64,000 nt of DNA from JAITMY01 sp031553765 (GCA_031553765.1 JAVBKY010000003.1:1-64000), one strand, 5' to 3'. Positions 23,610-32,481 are shown, counted from the first letter of the stretch. The notes: generated by a model from the sequence alone, not told the origin. A program made the numbers and translations.

Positions 23610-26600
23610 ATGAAAAAGATCTCTTTCTCAAAAATGCTATTTAGGCTAACTGCCCTATTTTTTATGGCATTTTTTGTATTTAGCGCAAGCGCTACAGAAG
23701 TTTTACTGGTAAACGAAAACTTTCAAGGTTGGGAATCTACGTTTACCTCTCCAAAAAGTGCAAAAACAATTCAAGGAGAAGACATTACCTATACTTGGTC
23801 CGGTTGCGTCATTACTAAAGATTATGTTGCAAAATCTGACAACGGTGTGACCTCTGCTGGCGCAATAAACACAAATAAAGGAGCCAACGACTACTTTGAG
23901 ATATCGGGCCTGCCACATGTAACAAGATTCATTATGAAACATTCTTATACGGGTGGCAGCCGAGGATGTATTATCAGCGTAAAAGTTGGCAATGGGGCTT
24001 GGGAGGAAAAATTCAACGCTAATGCCACTGCCGCTGCAGGACAATCTACTGAAATCCTTGTTAACGGAGATAATGTCAGTATTCGCTTTGCCAGTAATAC
24101 ACCAACCGCCAACTATGCTTATCTGCATGATTTAATTATTTACGGACAGCCCAGTGATAATGTCGCTATTCCTCCAACAATCGAGTCAGTATCGCCTTCG
24201 TCAACAGAGTACTTACCCACTTCGGGGTCACTCACTATTACTTTTTCAGAGGCAGTAACTCGTAACACTACCGGTGATATTACAATTGGAAACATCACAA
24301 TTTTGGAAGAATATATTAATATTGTTGACAAGGTAGTTACCATTATGTATAGCGGTTTAAGCACAGATAATACTTACAAATTAACCATTCCTGCCGGCGC
24401 ATTCAAAAATGCAACAGGAACTGCTACCGCAACCGTTACCGAAATCTCATATAAAACCCCCGACACCAAAAGTCCCACCATTAGCAAAAACAGCTATGCC
24501 GACGGTGCAACCATTCCCGAATCCGGCATAATTACGTTAGTGCTTAGCGAGATTGTTACTTCCGGCAATGTAAATGTAACGCTTGGAAGCAAATCGATTG
24601 CAGCTACTGCCGTTGCCGGAAAAAACATAGCAACCATAGGCTACAGCGGCTTGCCCTATGGAGAAAATATTACGCTTAGCATACCACAGGGAGCATTAAG
24701 AGATGTATATGGCAATACGCTCGATAAAGAGTACACCTACAGCTATACCGTGGAGGAGGACACCAAGGGTAGTAGCGTGATTGACTTCTCCAACCCATTG
24801 CTGACAGAGTACAGCACAACCGGCGCCAAAAAGACCACCTTAGGCGGAGTTGAAGTTACATTTGATATTGACGCTGCAGCTGCAGCAAGAAATAGTAGTG
24901 GTTATACCTCTGCCGTAAAATGCAATACGGTTACTTTTGCTAAAATGGGTAGCGTAGGGCATTTCCAATTTTATATACAAAATGGGAATGGAGCCGATGT
25001 AAAAGAATTTTACGTTGAAAAACAGATTGAAGGAAGTTGGCAACGCGTAGAAACCTTTATAGTGCAAGGCAATGGTGCCATGAACTGCGTGGCTGTCAAT
25101 GCAAAATCCTCCGACTCCGTTGAGCTGCGTATTGCAGGCGAAACCACCTTTTGGCTATACCAAGTGTCGGTACTCGATTTCAAGGACAATAGCCCTGTAG
25201 ATGACGGCCAACCTCCCTACGTAGTTACCTCAAACCCAACAGAGGGCAGCAGTAATATTGCCATTAACGGCACTATCAACCTAAAGTTTAATAAAACTGT
25301 AACCCTTGGTACAGGCAATATTATGCTTAACGGAAAAGCACTTACGCCCAATATTACCGGCTCCAATGTTACGCTGCCATACCTCAACCTGGCTTACGCT
25401 ACCAGCTACACGCTAACCATTTCGGCTGGCGCCCTAAAAGATAAGTTTAACCATAATTGCAACACCTACACGCTTACCTTTACCACCAAGGCTAAACCTG
25501 CTGTAAGCCCTAAGCTATTTGATAAGGTGGTGGCAAAAGACGGGTCGGGTGACTACACCGATATACAAGCCGCATTTAATGCCGTTCCGAATAATAACGC
25601 TGTAACCTTCCGTATTTTTGTGAAAAATGGGACTTACAACTACGGCTACAACCGGCTAACTTTAGCAGCAAGTAAAACTAACGTAACCCTTATAGGGCAA
25701 AGCAGAGAGGGGGTAATTATTACAGGCGATAACTACGTAGGACGCGTGGATGCAACAAAAAACAGTGAAGTTCCCGGAACTAACGATTGTGCCGTGATAG
25801 ATATTTTATCCAACGATTTCTACGGAGAAAATTTTACGGTAATCAATACCGCAGGCATTGCCCAAACCGAGCGCGCCGTGTGCATACGCACCAGGGGCGA
25901 CAGAGTTGCTATGAATAATGTGTCGCTACTTGGCGGACAAGATATTTTGTACACCAATGGAAGTTCCGGAACCGAGCGTCAATACTACAAAAATTCATCA
26001 TTTAGCGGCACCGTGGATTACATCTTTGGTGGTGGCGATGTGCTGTTTGATAACTGCGAGCAGTATGTGGTTGCGCGAAAAGGCGCAGATGCAACCAAGC
26101 CCTGCGTAATCACGGCACCCAGTACCAACGCATTACTGCAGTGGGGTTACGTATTTGTAAACAACACTATCAATGGCGATGCCAGCCAAGATGGCGTATA
26201 CCAGCTGGGGCGCCCGTGGCAAAATGCCCCCCGCTCGGTGTGGATTAACACCACCATGAATGTGCTACCGGTCTCTGCCGGCTGGGGTGATATGCAAGTT
26301 GCTCCCGCCCTATTTGCCGAATATAATAGCGTAAAAGGAAGTGGAATCGCAGTTGATATATCAAATCGAAAAACCCAGTATTACAACGGCAGCACTTTTC
26401 TTGGAGAAAACACAAGAACAACGCTGACCGAAGTTGAAGTTGCCACATATACCCCTGAAAATATTTTTGGAGCATGGGACGCAGTATCGCTAACAGAGGC
26501 TACGGCAGCTCCCTCTGCCATGACCTTTAGCGGTGACACGCTAGGCTGGAGCACGGTGGATGGCGCCAGCTGCTACATCATTCTGCACGGCGATACCGTT

Positions 26601-27008
26601 GTGGCATTCTCTACCACCTCCTTACTTACCGGCATTGCTGCTGACACCATCACTCCCTACTACATACAAGCTGCAACTGCTACAGGAGCCTTAAGCGCGT
26701 TGTCAGAAGGTTCTTTCGCATCCGCTAAAGGCGAAGAGAGTGGGAACAATGGGGGTACGACAGGTGTGAAAGGAGTTTCACTTAACCACACTTTTCTACA
26801 ATCAACTTTGGTAAAAAGTCAAATTGAGTTGGTAAGTGTAGAAGTGCTTGCTAAGATTGATATCTATGACATCAGTGGAAGAAACGTATTATCAAGAAGC
26901 GTTACCTCATCAAGTATAGATGTCGGTAATCTTCGCAGCGGACTTTACTTTGTTGTAGGCACCACGAAATTCGGGACAAGAATGGTTGCTAAGATATTGA
27001 AACAATAA
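23610..27008 (+). CDS. secreted pectinesterase with Ig-like domains and T9SS tail
   Basis: A 1132-residue exported protein. Signal peptide to about 28 (FFMAFFVFSASA). An N-terminal beta-sandwich region follows, then Ig-like (Big_5-type) repeats recognisable by SLTITFSEAVT, ITLVLSEIVT and INLKFNKTVT. The pectinesterase domain runs from about 645 (VVAKDGSGDYTDIQAAFNAVP) with GGQDILY, GTVDYIFGGGDVLFDNC (catalytic Asp) and QLGRPWQNAPRSVW. The last ~75 residues, IDIYDISGRNVLSRS, then GLYFVVGTTKFGTRMVAKIL, are a type IX secretion sorting tail. It removes methyl esters from pectin at the surface or outside the cell. No pectate lyase or SusC/D genes are nearby, so it stands alone. Confidence 0.92.
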   Translation: MKKISFSKMLFRLTALFFMAFFVFSASATEVLLVNENFQGWESTFTSPKSAKTIQGEDITYTWSGCVITKDYVAKSDNGVTSAGAINTNKGANDYFEISGLPHVTRFIMKHSYTGGSRGCIISVKVGNGAWEEKFNANATAAAGQSTEILVNGDNVSIRFASNTPTANYAYLHDLIIYGQPSDNVAIPPTIESVSPSSTEYLPTSGSLTITFSEAVTRNTTGDITIGNITILEEYINIVDKVVTIMYSGLSTDNTYKLTIPAGAFKNATGTATATVTEISYKTPDTKSPTISKNSYADGATIPESGIITLVLSEIVTSGNVNVTLGSKSIAATAVAGKNIATIGYSGLPYGENITLSIPQGALRDVYGNTLDKEYTYSYTVEEDTKGSSVIDFSNPLLTEYSTTGAKKTTLGGVEVTFDIDAAAAARNSSGYTSAVKCNTVTFAKMGSVGHFQFYIQNGNGADVKEFYVEKQIEGSWQRVETFIVQGNGAMNCVAVNAKSSDSVELRIAGETTFWLYQVSVLDFKDNSPVDDGQPPYVVTSNPTEGSSNIAINGTINLKFNKTVTLGTGNIMLNGKALTPNITGSNVTLPYLNLAYATSYTLTISAGALKDKFNHNCNTYTLTFTTKAKPAVSPKLFDKVVAKDGSGDYTDIQAAFNAVPNNNAVTFRIFVKNGTYNYGYNRLTLAASKTNVTLIGQSREGVIITGDNYVGRVDATKNSEVPGTNDCAVIDILSNDFYGENFTVINTAGIAQTERAVCIRTRGDRVAMNNVSLLGGQDILYTNGSSGTERQYYKNSSFSGTVDYIFGGGDVLFDNCEQYVVARKGADATKPCVITAPSTNALLQWGYVFVNNTINGDASQDGVYQLGRPWQNAPRSVWINTTMNVLPVSAGWGDMQVAPALFAEYNSVKGSGIAVDISNRKTQYYNGSTFLGENTRTTLTEVEVATYTPENIFGAWDAVSLTEATAAPSAMTFSGDTLGWSTVDGASCYIILHGDTVVAFSTTSLLTGIAADTITPYYIQAATATGALSALSEGSFASAKGEESGNNGGTTGVKGVSLNHTFLQSTLVKSQIELVSVEVLAKIDIYDISGRNVLSRSVTSSSIDVGNLRSGLYFVVGTTKFGTRMVAKILKQ

Positions 27009-27029
27009 GCGGCATTTTCGACCAAAGGA

Positions 27030-27060
27030 AAAGGCTACCGAGTTTTCGGTAGCCTTTTTA
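27030..27060 (+). terminator. rho-independent terminator after pectinesterase
   Basis: Stem AAAGGCTACCGA / TCGGTAGCCTTT with a T tail. Confidence 0.88.
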
Positions 27061-27089
27061 CATTCAATTAAACCGTCGGATATATTCGT

Positions 27090-27265
27090 TCTTTTTCATC
27101 TTACTTTTTTTCCATCAAAAAATCCGCCAATTGGCGGACACGTCTAAACTTCTCTAGGACCCGAAGGGACGAAGTACAGTTTTCAAGCGGAAGGGGGTGA
27201 AACTTTCACCGTTCTTGATTTTTTGGCTCCTTTTTTATCAAGAAAAAAGAGTGAAGAAAAAACAA
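27090..27265 (-). repeat. second copy of the 12.4-kb intergenic repeat, inverted and shortened
   Basis: Reverse complement of 27159-27217 matches 12421-12479 with few changes (CAAGAACGGTGAAAG, CCTTCCGCTTGAAAA, CTTCGGGT). The flanks TCTTACTTTTTTTCC and TTTTTTATCAAGAAAAAAGA match the palindromic ends loosely. The rest of the 27009-27328 gap is two terminators. Confidence 0.75.
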
Positions 27266-27281
27266 ACATTTAAACAAAAGC

Positions 27282-27316
27282 GACTACCGATTTCTCGGTA
27301 GCCGCTTTTTCATAAT
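27282..27316 (-). terminator. terminator for the DUF3332 gene
   Basis: Stem AAAAAGCGGCTACCGA / TCGGTAGTCGCTTTT read on the minus strand. The core resembles the hairpin at 27030, as if duplicated around the repeat. Confidence 0.75.
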
Positions 27317-27328
27317 CAAAATCCTTGA

Positions 27329-27835
27329 TTAGCGAGCAGCCATCAGATTCATAGTCTTAGCCATATCAACGTTCATGTTTGAACCGTAGATGTTAGCGTT
27401 GCCATCAACGAATTGAACCAGCTGAACTGATTGACCATCGGCTTCCATGCTCCAAGTTTGCTTAGCAGCATCAAATACCAAGTCAGCAGCAGCGCCGCTA
27501 CCAAGTAACTCAATGTGGTAACCATTCTCGGTTGACTTCACGTGGTACTCACCCTTTTCGCCCTTTACGTTCATATCAATACCTGCAACAGGTGAACTAC
27601 CGGTCCAGAATTCGATAGAGTTGAAGAGAATGTAGTCAAGGAAAAGTGAGAATTCGTATACGGGGATAATGTTCAAGCCCAAGAAAATAAGCCAGTTAAT
27701 CCACTTTTCGTTGGTTGCTTTTTCGTTCCAGCTCAACAACTTGTTGAATAAACCAAACTTACCAATGCATGATGACATCAACAATGCACCTGCGCCCAAC
27801 ATAAGGGCTGCTACGCTTACTCTAATCTTTCTCAT
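27329..27835 (-). CDS. DUF3332-family lipoprotein
   Basis: A 168-residue protein with signal MRKIRVSVAALMLGAGALLMSS and lipobox Cys23. SSCIGKFGLFNKLLSWNEKATNEKWINWLIFL matches the start of DUF3332 proteins, which are common in Bacteroidetes and of unknown role. A second hydrophobic segment is near 46-62. The C-terminal part (YHVKSTENGYHIELLG, FDAAKQTWSMEADGQSVQLVQFVDGN) is beta-rich and probably exposed. Single gene with its own terminator. Confidence 0.85.
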   Translation of the reverse strand: MRKIRVSVAALMLGAGALLMSSCIGKFGLFNKLLSWNEKATNEKWINWLIFLGLNIIPVYEFSLFLDYILFNSIEFWTGSSPVAGIDMNVKGEKGEYHVKSTENGYHIELLGSGAAADLVFDAAKQTWSMEADGQSVQLVQFVDGNANIYGSNMNVDMAKTMNLMAAR

Positions 27836-27970
27836 AATGGTTTTTTTAATAATTAATAATATTGAAAATACACAATCGGTTTAACAAAAGTAAAAAATAT
27901 TTTGTTTTTTGAGGTCAATAGTTTTTAACAACAAAACTCAAACCGCTATGAATCAAAAATATAAAAAAAA

Positions 27971-29317
27971 TTAATTTATTCTCTTTTTGATAGCCTCCGT
28001 TTCCTTTTCGTAGCCTGGCTTTTCAAGCAGAGCAAACATATTTTTCTTGTACGCCTCCACACCGGGCTGGTCAAATGGATTTACACCAAGTATGTAGCCG
28101 CTCACGCCACAAGCCTTTTCGTAGAAGTAAATGAGCTGACCTATTACGCGCTCGCTAAGTTCGGGCAGCTCAATGCGAATATTGGGAACACCACCATCCA
28201 CGTGCGCTATTTGCGTACCGAGTTCGGCCATGCTGTTTACCTCGTCTATACGGCGGTTGGCAAGGAAGTTCAAGCCATCCAAATCTTCCTTATCAAAAGG
28301 AATAGTCATATGATGCTTGGTTTTGGCAACGCTCAATACCGTTTCAAACAGCATACGCTCACCATCCTGAATGTACTGACCCAACGAGTGCAAATCCGTA
28401 GTAAAGTCCACGCTGGCGGTAAAAATACCCTTGCCGTCCTTACCCTCGCTCTCGCCGTACAGCTGCTTCCACCATTCGGCCACATAGTGCAGTTTGGGGT
28501 TAAAGTTAGCCAGCACTTCTACCTTCTTACCTTTTGCGTAAAGCGCGTTACGCACAGCGGCATATTGCAATGCCAAGTTGTTTTCAAAAGGCACATCCTC
28601 AGCGGTAGCCTTTTCCATTTCCACAGCACCTTGTACTAATGCTGCAATATCAATACCTGCACAAGCAATAGGCAACAAGCCCACAGGGGTAAGTACCGAA
28701 AAGCGACCACCTACATCGTCGGGGATAACAAAGGTTTTGTAACCTTCCATATCGGCCATGGTGCGCAAGGCGCCACGAGCCTTATCGGTAACGGCTACTA
28801 TGCGGCGCTTTGCCTCATCCTTTCCGTAGGTTTGCTCAATAAAGTTCTTAATAATGCGAAGTGCCAAAGCAGGCTCAGTAGTAGTGCCTGATTTAGAGAT
28901 TGCAATACACGAAACCGACTTACCACGCAGGGTTTCCATCAACTCGTACATGTAGTCCTCTCCAATATTTTGACCTGCAAACAGCACCAGCGGCGCCTTA
29001 CGCTCGGCCTTGGTTTGCAACGCATCGAAGCTGTGCGACAAGGCATCAATCACTGCCTTTGCTCCCAAGTATGAGCCGCCTATACCAATTACAACAACTA
29101 CGTCAACACCCTTGCTCAGCTGATCGGCAGCGGCTTTCACGTCGGCAATTTCGGCTTGAGAAATAGAAGAAGGCAAGTTAAGCCATCCCAAAAAATCATT
29201 TCCCTTTCCGTTACCTGCGTGCAGCATTTTAAGCGCGCTCACGGCTTTATCCTTCAACACCAACACATCGGCATTGCTCACCGTACCTGAGGTTTTTGAG
29301 TAGTCTAAACGTAGCAT
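27971..29317 (-). CDS. pgi: glucose-6-phosphate isomerase
   Basis: Interconverts glucose-6-phosphate and fructose-6-phosphate in glycolysis and gluconeogenesis. 448 residues, the shorter bacterial form. VVVIGIGGSYLGAKAV (about 73-88) is the phosphosugar-binding loop; CIAISKSGTTTEPALALR, DDVGGRFSVLTPVGLLP and LGQYIQDGERMLFETVL are conserved. The C-terminal part has NPFDQPGVEAYKKNMF, with the catalytic Lys. Followed at 33 bases upstream in the same direction by gpsA, so they may be co-transcribed. Confidence 0.96.
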   Translation of the reverse strand: MLRLDYSKTSGTVSNADVLVLKDKAVSALKMLHAGNGKGNDFLGWLNLPSSISQAEIADVKAAADQLSKGVDVVVVIGIGGSYLGAKAVIDALSHSFDALQTKAERKAPLVLFAGQNIGEDYMYELMETLRGKSVSCIAISKSGTTTEPALALRIIKNFIEQTYGKDEAKRRIVAVTDKARGALRTMADMEGYKTFVIPDDVGGRFSVLTPVGLLPIACAGIDIAALVQGAVEMEKATAEDVPFENNLALQYAAVRNALYAKGKKVEVLANFNPKLHYVAEWWKQLYGESEGKDGKGIFTASVDFTTDLHSLGQYIQDGERMLFETVLSVAKTKHHMTIPFDKEDLDGLNFLANRRIDEVNSMAELGTQIAHVDGGVPNIRIELPELSERVIGQLIYFYEKACGVSGYILGVNPFDQPGVEAYKKNMFALLEKPGYEKETEAIKKRIN

Positions 29318-29349
29318 TACAATTAAATTTAAGAATTAGAAATTACAAA

Positions 29350-30357
29350 TTACATAAGTACTTCTGTTAGGGCAGCCACTTCTTTTTTAGCGTTAGCGCC
29401 TTCGTAGAGAATGCGATACATGGTTTCGGCAATAGGTAAATTTACCTTATACTTCACGTTCAGGTCGTGCATACACTTGGTAGCGTAGTAGCCCTCGGCC
29501 ACCATGTTCATTTCCAGCTGCGCGTCCTTCACACGGTAACCCTTGCCAATCATGTTGCCAAACGTGCGGTTACGACTAAACTGCGAGTAGCACGTTACCA
29601 ATAAGTCTCCAAGATAGGCAGAGTAGGCGGCTTCGCGCTTGGCGGGAAAAACCTCCTCCAAAAAGCGCTTCAACTCCACATGCGCATTGCTCACCAGCAC
29701 CGCCTGAAAGTTATCTCCGTAGCCCATGCCATGACACACACCCGCTGCCACTGCATAAATATTTTTTAGAATGGCAGCGTACTCGGTACCGTGAATATCA
29801 GTGCTAATAATAGCACGCATAAACGAGCCTGTAAACGCCTTCGATATGGCGCGCGAGTTATTCTCGTCCTTGCAGGCGAATGTCAGGTATGATAGGCGCT
29901 CCAGCGCAACCTCCTCTGCATGGCAAGGACCTGTTACAATGCCCATATTGATAAATTCACCTCCGAACTTATCGTGCATGTACTCCAGCACAGTGCGGTT
30001 ACCATCGGGGATAATACCCTTAACTGCCGATACAATAAACTTATCCTTGACGCTCTCGGTAAGCCCCTCCATCCACACATCCACAAATGCTGAGGGGATA
30101 ACTACAATAAGCACATCGCTGTTGCGTACCGCCTCATTTACATCAGTGTACAGCGAGAGTTTTTTCACATCAAACTCTACCTCGGTAAGGAACTGAGGAT
30201 TGTGTCCATGCTCTTTAATTCTGTCCACAAACTCCTGCTCGCGCACGTACCATCCCACATTTGGCAGATTATTGGTAAGCAACTTAGTAATAGCCGTTGC
30301 CCAACTGCCGCTGCCTAGCACGGTGTAGCGCGCGTTTTCCTTCACTTTTATTTCCAT
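29350..30357 (-). CDS. gpsA: NAD(P)-dependent glycerol-3-phosphate dehydrogenase
   Basis: Reduces dihydroxyacetone phosphate to sn-glycerol-3-phosphate for phospholipid synthesis. I start it at MEIKVKENARYTVLG (30357); the 18 in-frame residues before that are read through AT-rich spacer repeats. The nucleotide site is VLGSGSWATAITKLL (GxGxxA/G). VSAVKGIIPDGN, GPCHAEEV, LKNIYAVAAGVCHGMGYGDN (catalytic Lys) and SRNRTFGNMIGKG are all GpsA signatures. 335 residues, normal length. Confidence 0.95.
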   Translation of the reverse strand: MEIKVKENARYTVLGSGSWATAITKLLTNNLPNVGWYVREQEFVDRIKEHGHNPQFLTEVEFDVKKLSLYTDVNEAVRNSDVLIVVIPSAFVDVWMEGLTESVKDKFIVSAVKGIIPDGNRTVLEYMHDKFGGEFINMGIVTGPCHAEEVALERLSYLTFACKDENNSRAISKAFTGSFMRAIISTDIHGTEYAAILKNIYAVAAGVCHGMGYGDNFQAVLVSNAHVELKRFLEEVFPAKREAAYSAYLGDLLVTCYSQFSRNRTFGNMIGKGYRVKDAQLEMNMVAEGYYATKCMHDLNVKYKVNLPIAETMYRILYEGANAKKEVAALTEVLM

Positions 30358-30360
30358 AAA

Positions 30361-30470
30361 ATCAAAAGTCGTAAGTTGTAAGTTGTGAGTCAACAGCGTT
30401 GTCAACCTCAACCTCCAATGCTTTAAATTTGTAATTCGTAATTGGTAATTGATAATTTTTCGAGTCTACC
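30361..30470. repeat. AT-rich short-word spacer repeats before gpsA
   Basis: Contains GTAAGTTGTAAGTTGTGAGT and AATTTGTAATTCGTAATTGG. Similar words (AATTAGAAATTACAAATTAC) lie at 29331-29355, and related ones at 54935-54957 and 57603-57640. They look like a dispersed family of spacer sequence, here read as codons of the small lipoprotein. Confidence 0.5.
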
Positions 30471-30601
30471 TTGCCGTAAATTGCACGGCTACCCCTAAAG
30501 TTGGGGCATGAGCATTTGGCCTTTTTCGAGCTGGCACATCCGTTTAGCGCAAGCGCAAAAAAGAGGAAAAGCAATCCGTATGCTGCTGTCTTTTTTCTCA
30601 T
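30362..30601 (-). CDS. small lipoprotein with a repeat-derived C-terminus
   Basis: A 79-residue lipoprotein: signal AAYGLLFLFFALALNG then Cys22, followed by SSKKAKCSCPNFRGSR, a Cys-rich short domain seen in tiny Bacteroidetes lipoproteins. After about residue 44 the sequence (SKNYQLPITNYKFK to the end) is encoded by AATTAC-type and GTTGTAAGTTGTGAGT spacer repeats, so the original stop has probably been lost and the tail is not ancestral. It ends 4 bases before gpsA, in the same direction. Function unknown. Confidence 0.6.
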   Translation of the reverse strand: MRKKTAAYGLLFLFFALALNGCASSKKAKCSCPNFRGSRAIYGKVDSKNYQLPITNYKFKALEVEVDNAVDSQLTTYDF

Positions 30602-30664
30602 ATCCTACAAAGTTAACACTTATATAATACCCTCGCCCCCCTAAGGGGCTTTTTTTTGCAAAAC

Positions 30665-30695
30665 TTGTTTTTTCTCAACTTTGTAGCTATATTTG
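30665..30695 (+). promoter_or_regulatory. Bacteroidetes-type promoter of the ferredoxin gene
   Basis: TTG at 30665-30667 and TATATTTG at 30688-30695 separated by 20 bases, matching the Bacteroidetes primary-sigma pattern (-33 TTTG-like, -7 TAnnTTTG). It is 31 bases before the ferredoxin ATG. The best promoter match I found in the window. Confidence 0.7.
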
Positions 30696-30726
30696 TACTT
30701 ATTGTTAACCAAAACTTTTTTCAAAA

Positions 30727-30894
30727 ATGGCGTATAAAATTAGTAACGATTGTACTGCTTGCGGTACATGTATTGACGAATGCCCCGTAGAGGCAATCTC
30801 AGCTGGCGACATCTACAAGATTGATCCTGAAGTTTGCACCGATTGCGGTAGCTGTGCTGACGTTTGTCCTGTAAGCGCAATTGCTCCGGCATAA
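30727..30894 (+). CDS. 2x[4Fe-4S] ferredoxin
   Basis: A 55-residue electron carrier of the clostridial type. Two CX2CX2CX3CP motifs are complete: CTACGTCIDECP (residues 9-20) and CTDCGSCADVCP (37-48), each binding one [4Fe-4S] cluster. This size and pattern are typical of ferredoxins of anaerobes, which pass electrons to and from pyruvate:ferredoxin oxidoreductase and similar enzymes. It has its own promoter and terminator. The anaerobic maturase at 5671 also needs low-potential electrons, but a direct link is only possible, not shown. Confidence 0.95.
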   Translation: MAYKISNDCTACGTCIDECPVEAISAGDIYKIDPEVCTDCGSCADVCPVSAIAPA

Positions 30895-30915
30895 GGCTTT
30901 TCGTCGATATTAACC

Positions 30916-30942
30916 AAGAGGCTGCACGTGCAGCCTCTTTTT
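30916..30942 (+). terminator. rho-independent terminator after ferredoxin
   Basis: Stem AAGAGGCTGCAC / GTGCAGCCTCTT with T run. Confidence 0.88.
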
Positions 30943-30964
30943 GTTTAAATCAAAGTGGTTTAAA

Positions 30965-30998
30965 AACCCTAACAGGGTTTTGAGACCCTGTTAGGGTT
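30965..30998 (+). repeat. CCCTAACAGGG palindromic repeat, copy 1
   Basis: AACCCTAACAGGG / CCCTGTTAGGGTT hairpin with TTTTGAGA loop. A near-identical copy is at 45279-45312, and a split copy lies around 16766-16825 (CCAACAGGGTTTAC ... ACCCTGTTAGGGTT). Confidence 0.8.
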
Positions 30999-31006
30999 AA
31001 CTTACC

Positions 31007-31942
31007 ATGCTCAATAAACGTTTTTCCTCTCCCCTCGCCCAAAGCCTGTTGCTGGTTGGCGCCATTATTGTGTCGCTACTAGCTACTACGCTACTGGCTA
31101 CGCTGTGCGCCCCCATATTCGGCTTTTCTTTTTCCGATGTAAGTACCGGAGGTGGTTCGGGCAATCTTGGACTATCACGCTACTTAATGGCCGTGCAAAG
31201 CGTGGGTTTATTCCTTCTGCCACCATTTTTGGCGGCCATGCTCATTGCCCCCAAACGCTCAGGCGTACTCATAGGAACACATCGCAAACCTTTATCAATA
31301 AACGTAATGCGCAGTGCATTTGTAATGATTGCTGCCATGCCGTTCATTAGTCTTGCTGCCAACATTAACTCGCAAATACCAATACCACAGTGGGCTAAAG
31401 AAATGGAGGAGGCCACTGCGCAGCTAACTGAGAAGTTACTCATGGTAGGCGATGTAAAAAGTTTTTTGCTTAACCTGCTTGTAATGGCATTTCTACCAGC
31501 TGTATGCGAAGAGGTGTTTTTTCGTGGTTACGTACAGCGCGTTCTTCGCGATTGGGTAAAAGATCCGCATCTTGCCATTTTTACCGCAGCGCTTTTTTTC
31601 AGCGCGTTTCACCTGCAATTTGAAGGGTTTATTCCTCGCTTTCTACAAGGAGCAATTCTGGGCTACCTGTTTTACTGGAGTGGCAGCCTGTGGCTTCCCA
31701 TTGCAGCACATTTCACCAACAACGCTATTGCCGTGTGCGCCTACTTTTACGTTGCCCACAATAATCTACCTATTGATTCACAGAAGATTGACGCAGCGCT
31801 GCAAGGCAGCACTCTCACCGCAATGCTATCTGTACTCATGGTTGCCTACTTCATGTATGGCGTTTTTATATCAGAAAAGTTGAAAAGAAAAATGCGGTTG
31901 ATGAAGAAGAGAACGGGGGGTGGTTTTACTCCGATAATTTAA
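31007..31942 (+). CDS. CPBP-family intramembrane metalloprotease
   Basis: A 311-residue integral membrane protein with about eight hydrophobic segments. The CPBP (Abi/CAAX-prenyl-protease-like) motifs are clear: CEEVFFRGYVQRVL near 167-180 (the EExxxR site), FSAFHLQFEGFIPRFLQGAILGYLF near 204 (FxxxH), and LWLPIAAHFTNNA near 236 (HxxxN). These supply the metal and catalytic residues. Substrate unknown. Ends in a bidirectional terminator facing the toxin-antitoxin pair. Confidence 0.9.
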   Translation: MLNKRFSSPLAQSLLLVGAIIVSLLATTLLATLCAPIFGFSFSDVSTGGGSGNLGLSRYLMAVQSVGLFLLPPFLAAMLIAPKRSGVLIGTHRKPLSINVMRSAFVMIAAMPFISLAANINSQIPIPQWAKEMEEATAQLTEKLLMVGDVKSFLLNLLVMAFLPAVCEEVFFRGYVQRVLRDWVKDPHLAIFTAALFFSAFHLQFEGFIPRFLQGAILGYLFYWSGSLWLPIAAHFTNNAIAVCAYFYVAHNNLPIDSQKIDAALQGSTLTAMLSVLMVAYFMYGVFISEKLKRKMRLMKKRTGGGFTPII

Positions 31943-31946
31943 GTCC

Positions 31947-31983
31947 AAAGTAAAGGGCAAGATAAAATCTTGCCCTTTACTTT
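31947..31983. terminator. bidirectional terminator
   Basis: Near-perfect stem AAAGTAAAGGGCAAGAT / ATCTTGCCCTTTACTTT between convergent genes; usable from both sides. Confidence 0.85.
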
Positions 31984-32257
31984 AGAATAAATCTGAGTGA
32001 GTACCTGTATTTGTGAAGAGTAAAATCAACTCGTGGTCATTTTGCTCCCAAACTAAAAGCCAATCCGGTTGTAGGTGGCACTCCATCTTACCTATGTATT
32101 TCCCCTTTAAAGAGTGCGGTTTGTATTTGGAAGGGAGTGTTCCGGTTGCTGCTAATATGGAAATGGCTTTCTTTAAGATCTCAATATCTAACCCACGCTT
32201 CTTACACAGCTTATAATCTTTTTGAAAACGGTTGGTATAAGAAACTGTATATTTCAT
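31982..32257 (-). CDS. YafQ/RelE-type mRNA-interferase toxin
   Basis: A 91-residue toxin of a type II toxin-antitoxin system. MKYTVSYTNRFQKDYKLCKKRG fits the YafQ opening. HSLKGKYIGKMECHLQPDWLLVWEQND (about 49-75) holds the usual catalytic His, Asp and Trp positions, and LLFTNTGTHSDLF at the end has the conserved TGTHSDLF with His. These toxins cut mRNA on the ribosome. The ATG overlaps the antitoxin stop by one base (TAATG). Confidence 0.9.
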   Translation of the reverse strand: MKYTVSYTNRFQKDYKLCKKRGLDIEILKKAISILAATGTLPSKYKPHSLKGKYIGKMECHLQPDWLLVWEQNDHELILLFTNTGTHSDLF

Positions 32258-32481
32258 TACCTTTCCAACTGTTCAAACATGTCCGCTACACTCTTCGCTG
32301 TATAAACTCTACCGGCACGAATATCCTCATCGGCCTCCTCAATACCCGTTTTACGCTTTTTTCTTTTTTTAGGAGATGCATTGTTGTGCATAGGCTTAAA
32401 AATCCCGCTTTCAATCAGCGATTGAACTAAACGACGGACAGTAGCATTACGGGCATCATATTGAACTTGAAGAGTAGCCAT
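32257..32481 (-). CDS. antitoxin of the YafQ-type pair
   Basis: A 74-residue protein before and overlapping the toxin gene. ATLQVQYDARNATVRRLVQSLIESG is a ribbon-helix-helix-like or short helical DNA-binding start. A basic stretch PKKRKKRK follows (41-48), then a tail IEEADEDIRAGRVYTAKSVADMF that likely wraps the toxin (IR-x-GRV is common in such antitoxins). It should repress its own promoter, which lies in the 140 bases before fumC, on the opposite strand. Confidence 0.87.
   Translation of the reverse strand: MATLQVQYDARNATVRRLVQSLIESGIFKPMHNNASPKKRKKRKTGIEEADEDIRAGRVYTAKSVADMFEQLER

Noticed and set aside
28202..28639. Plus-strand open frame opposite pgi
   Set aside because: Antisense shadow of a conserved enzyme; no start signal or recognisable domain.
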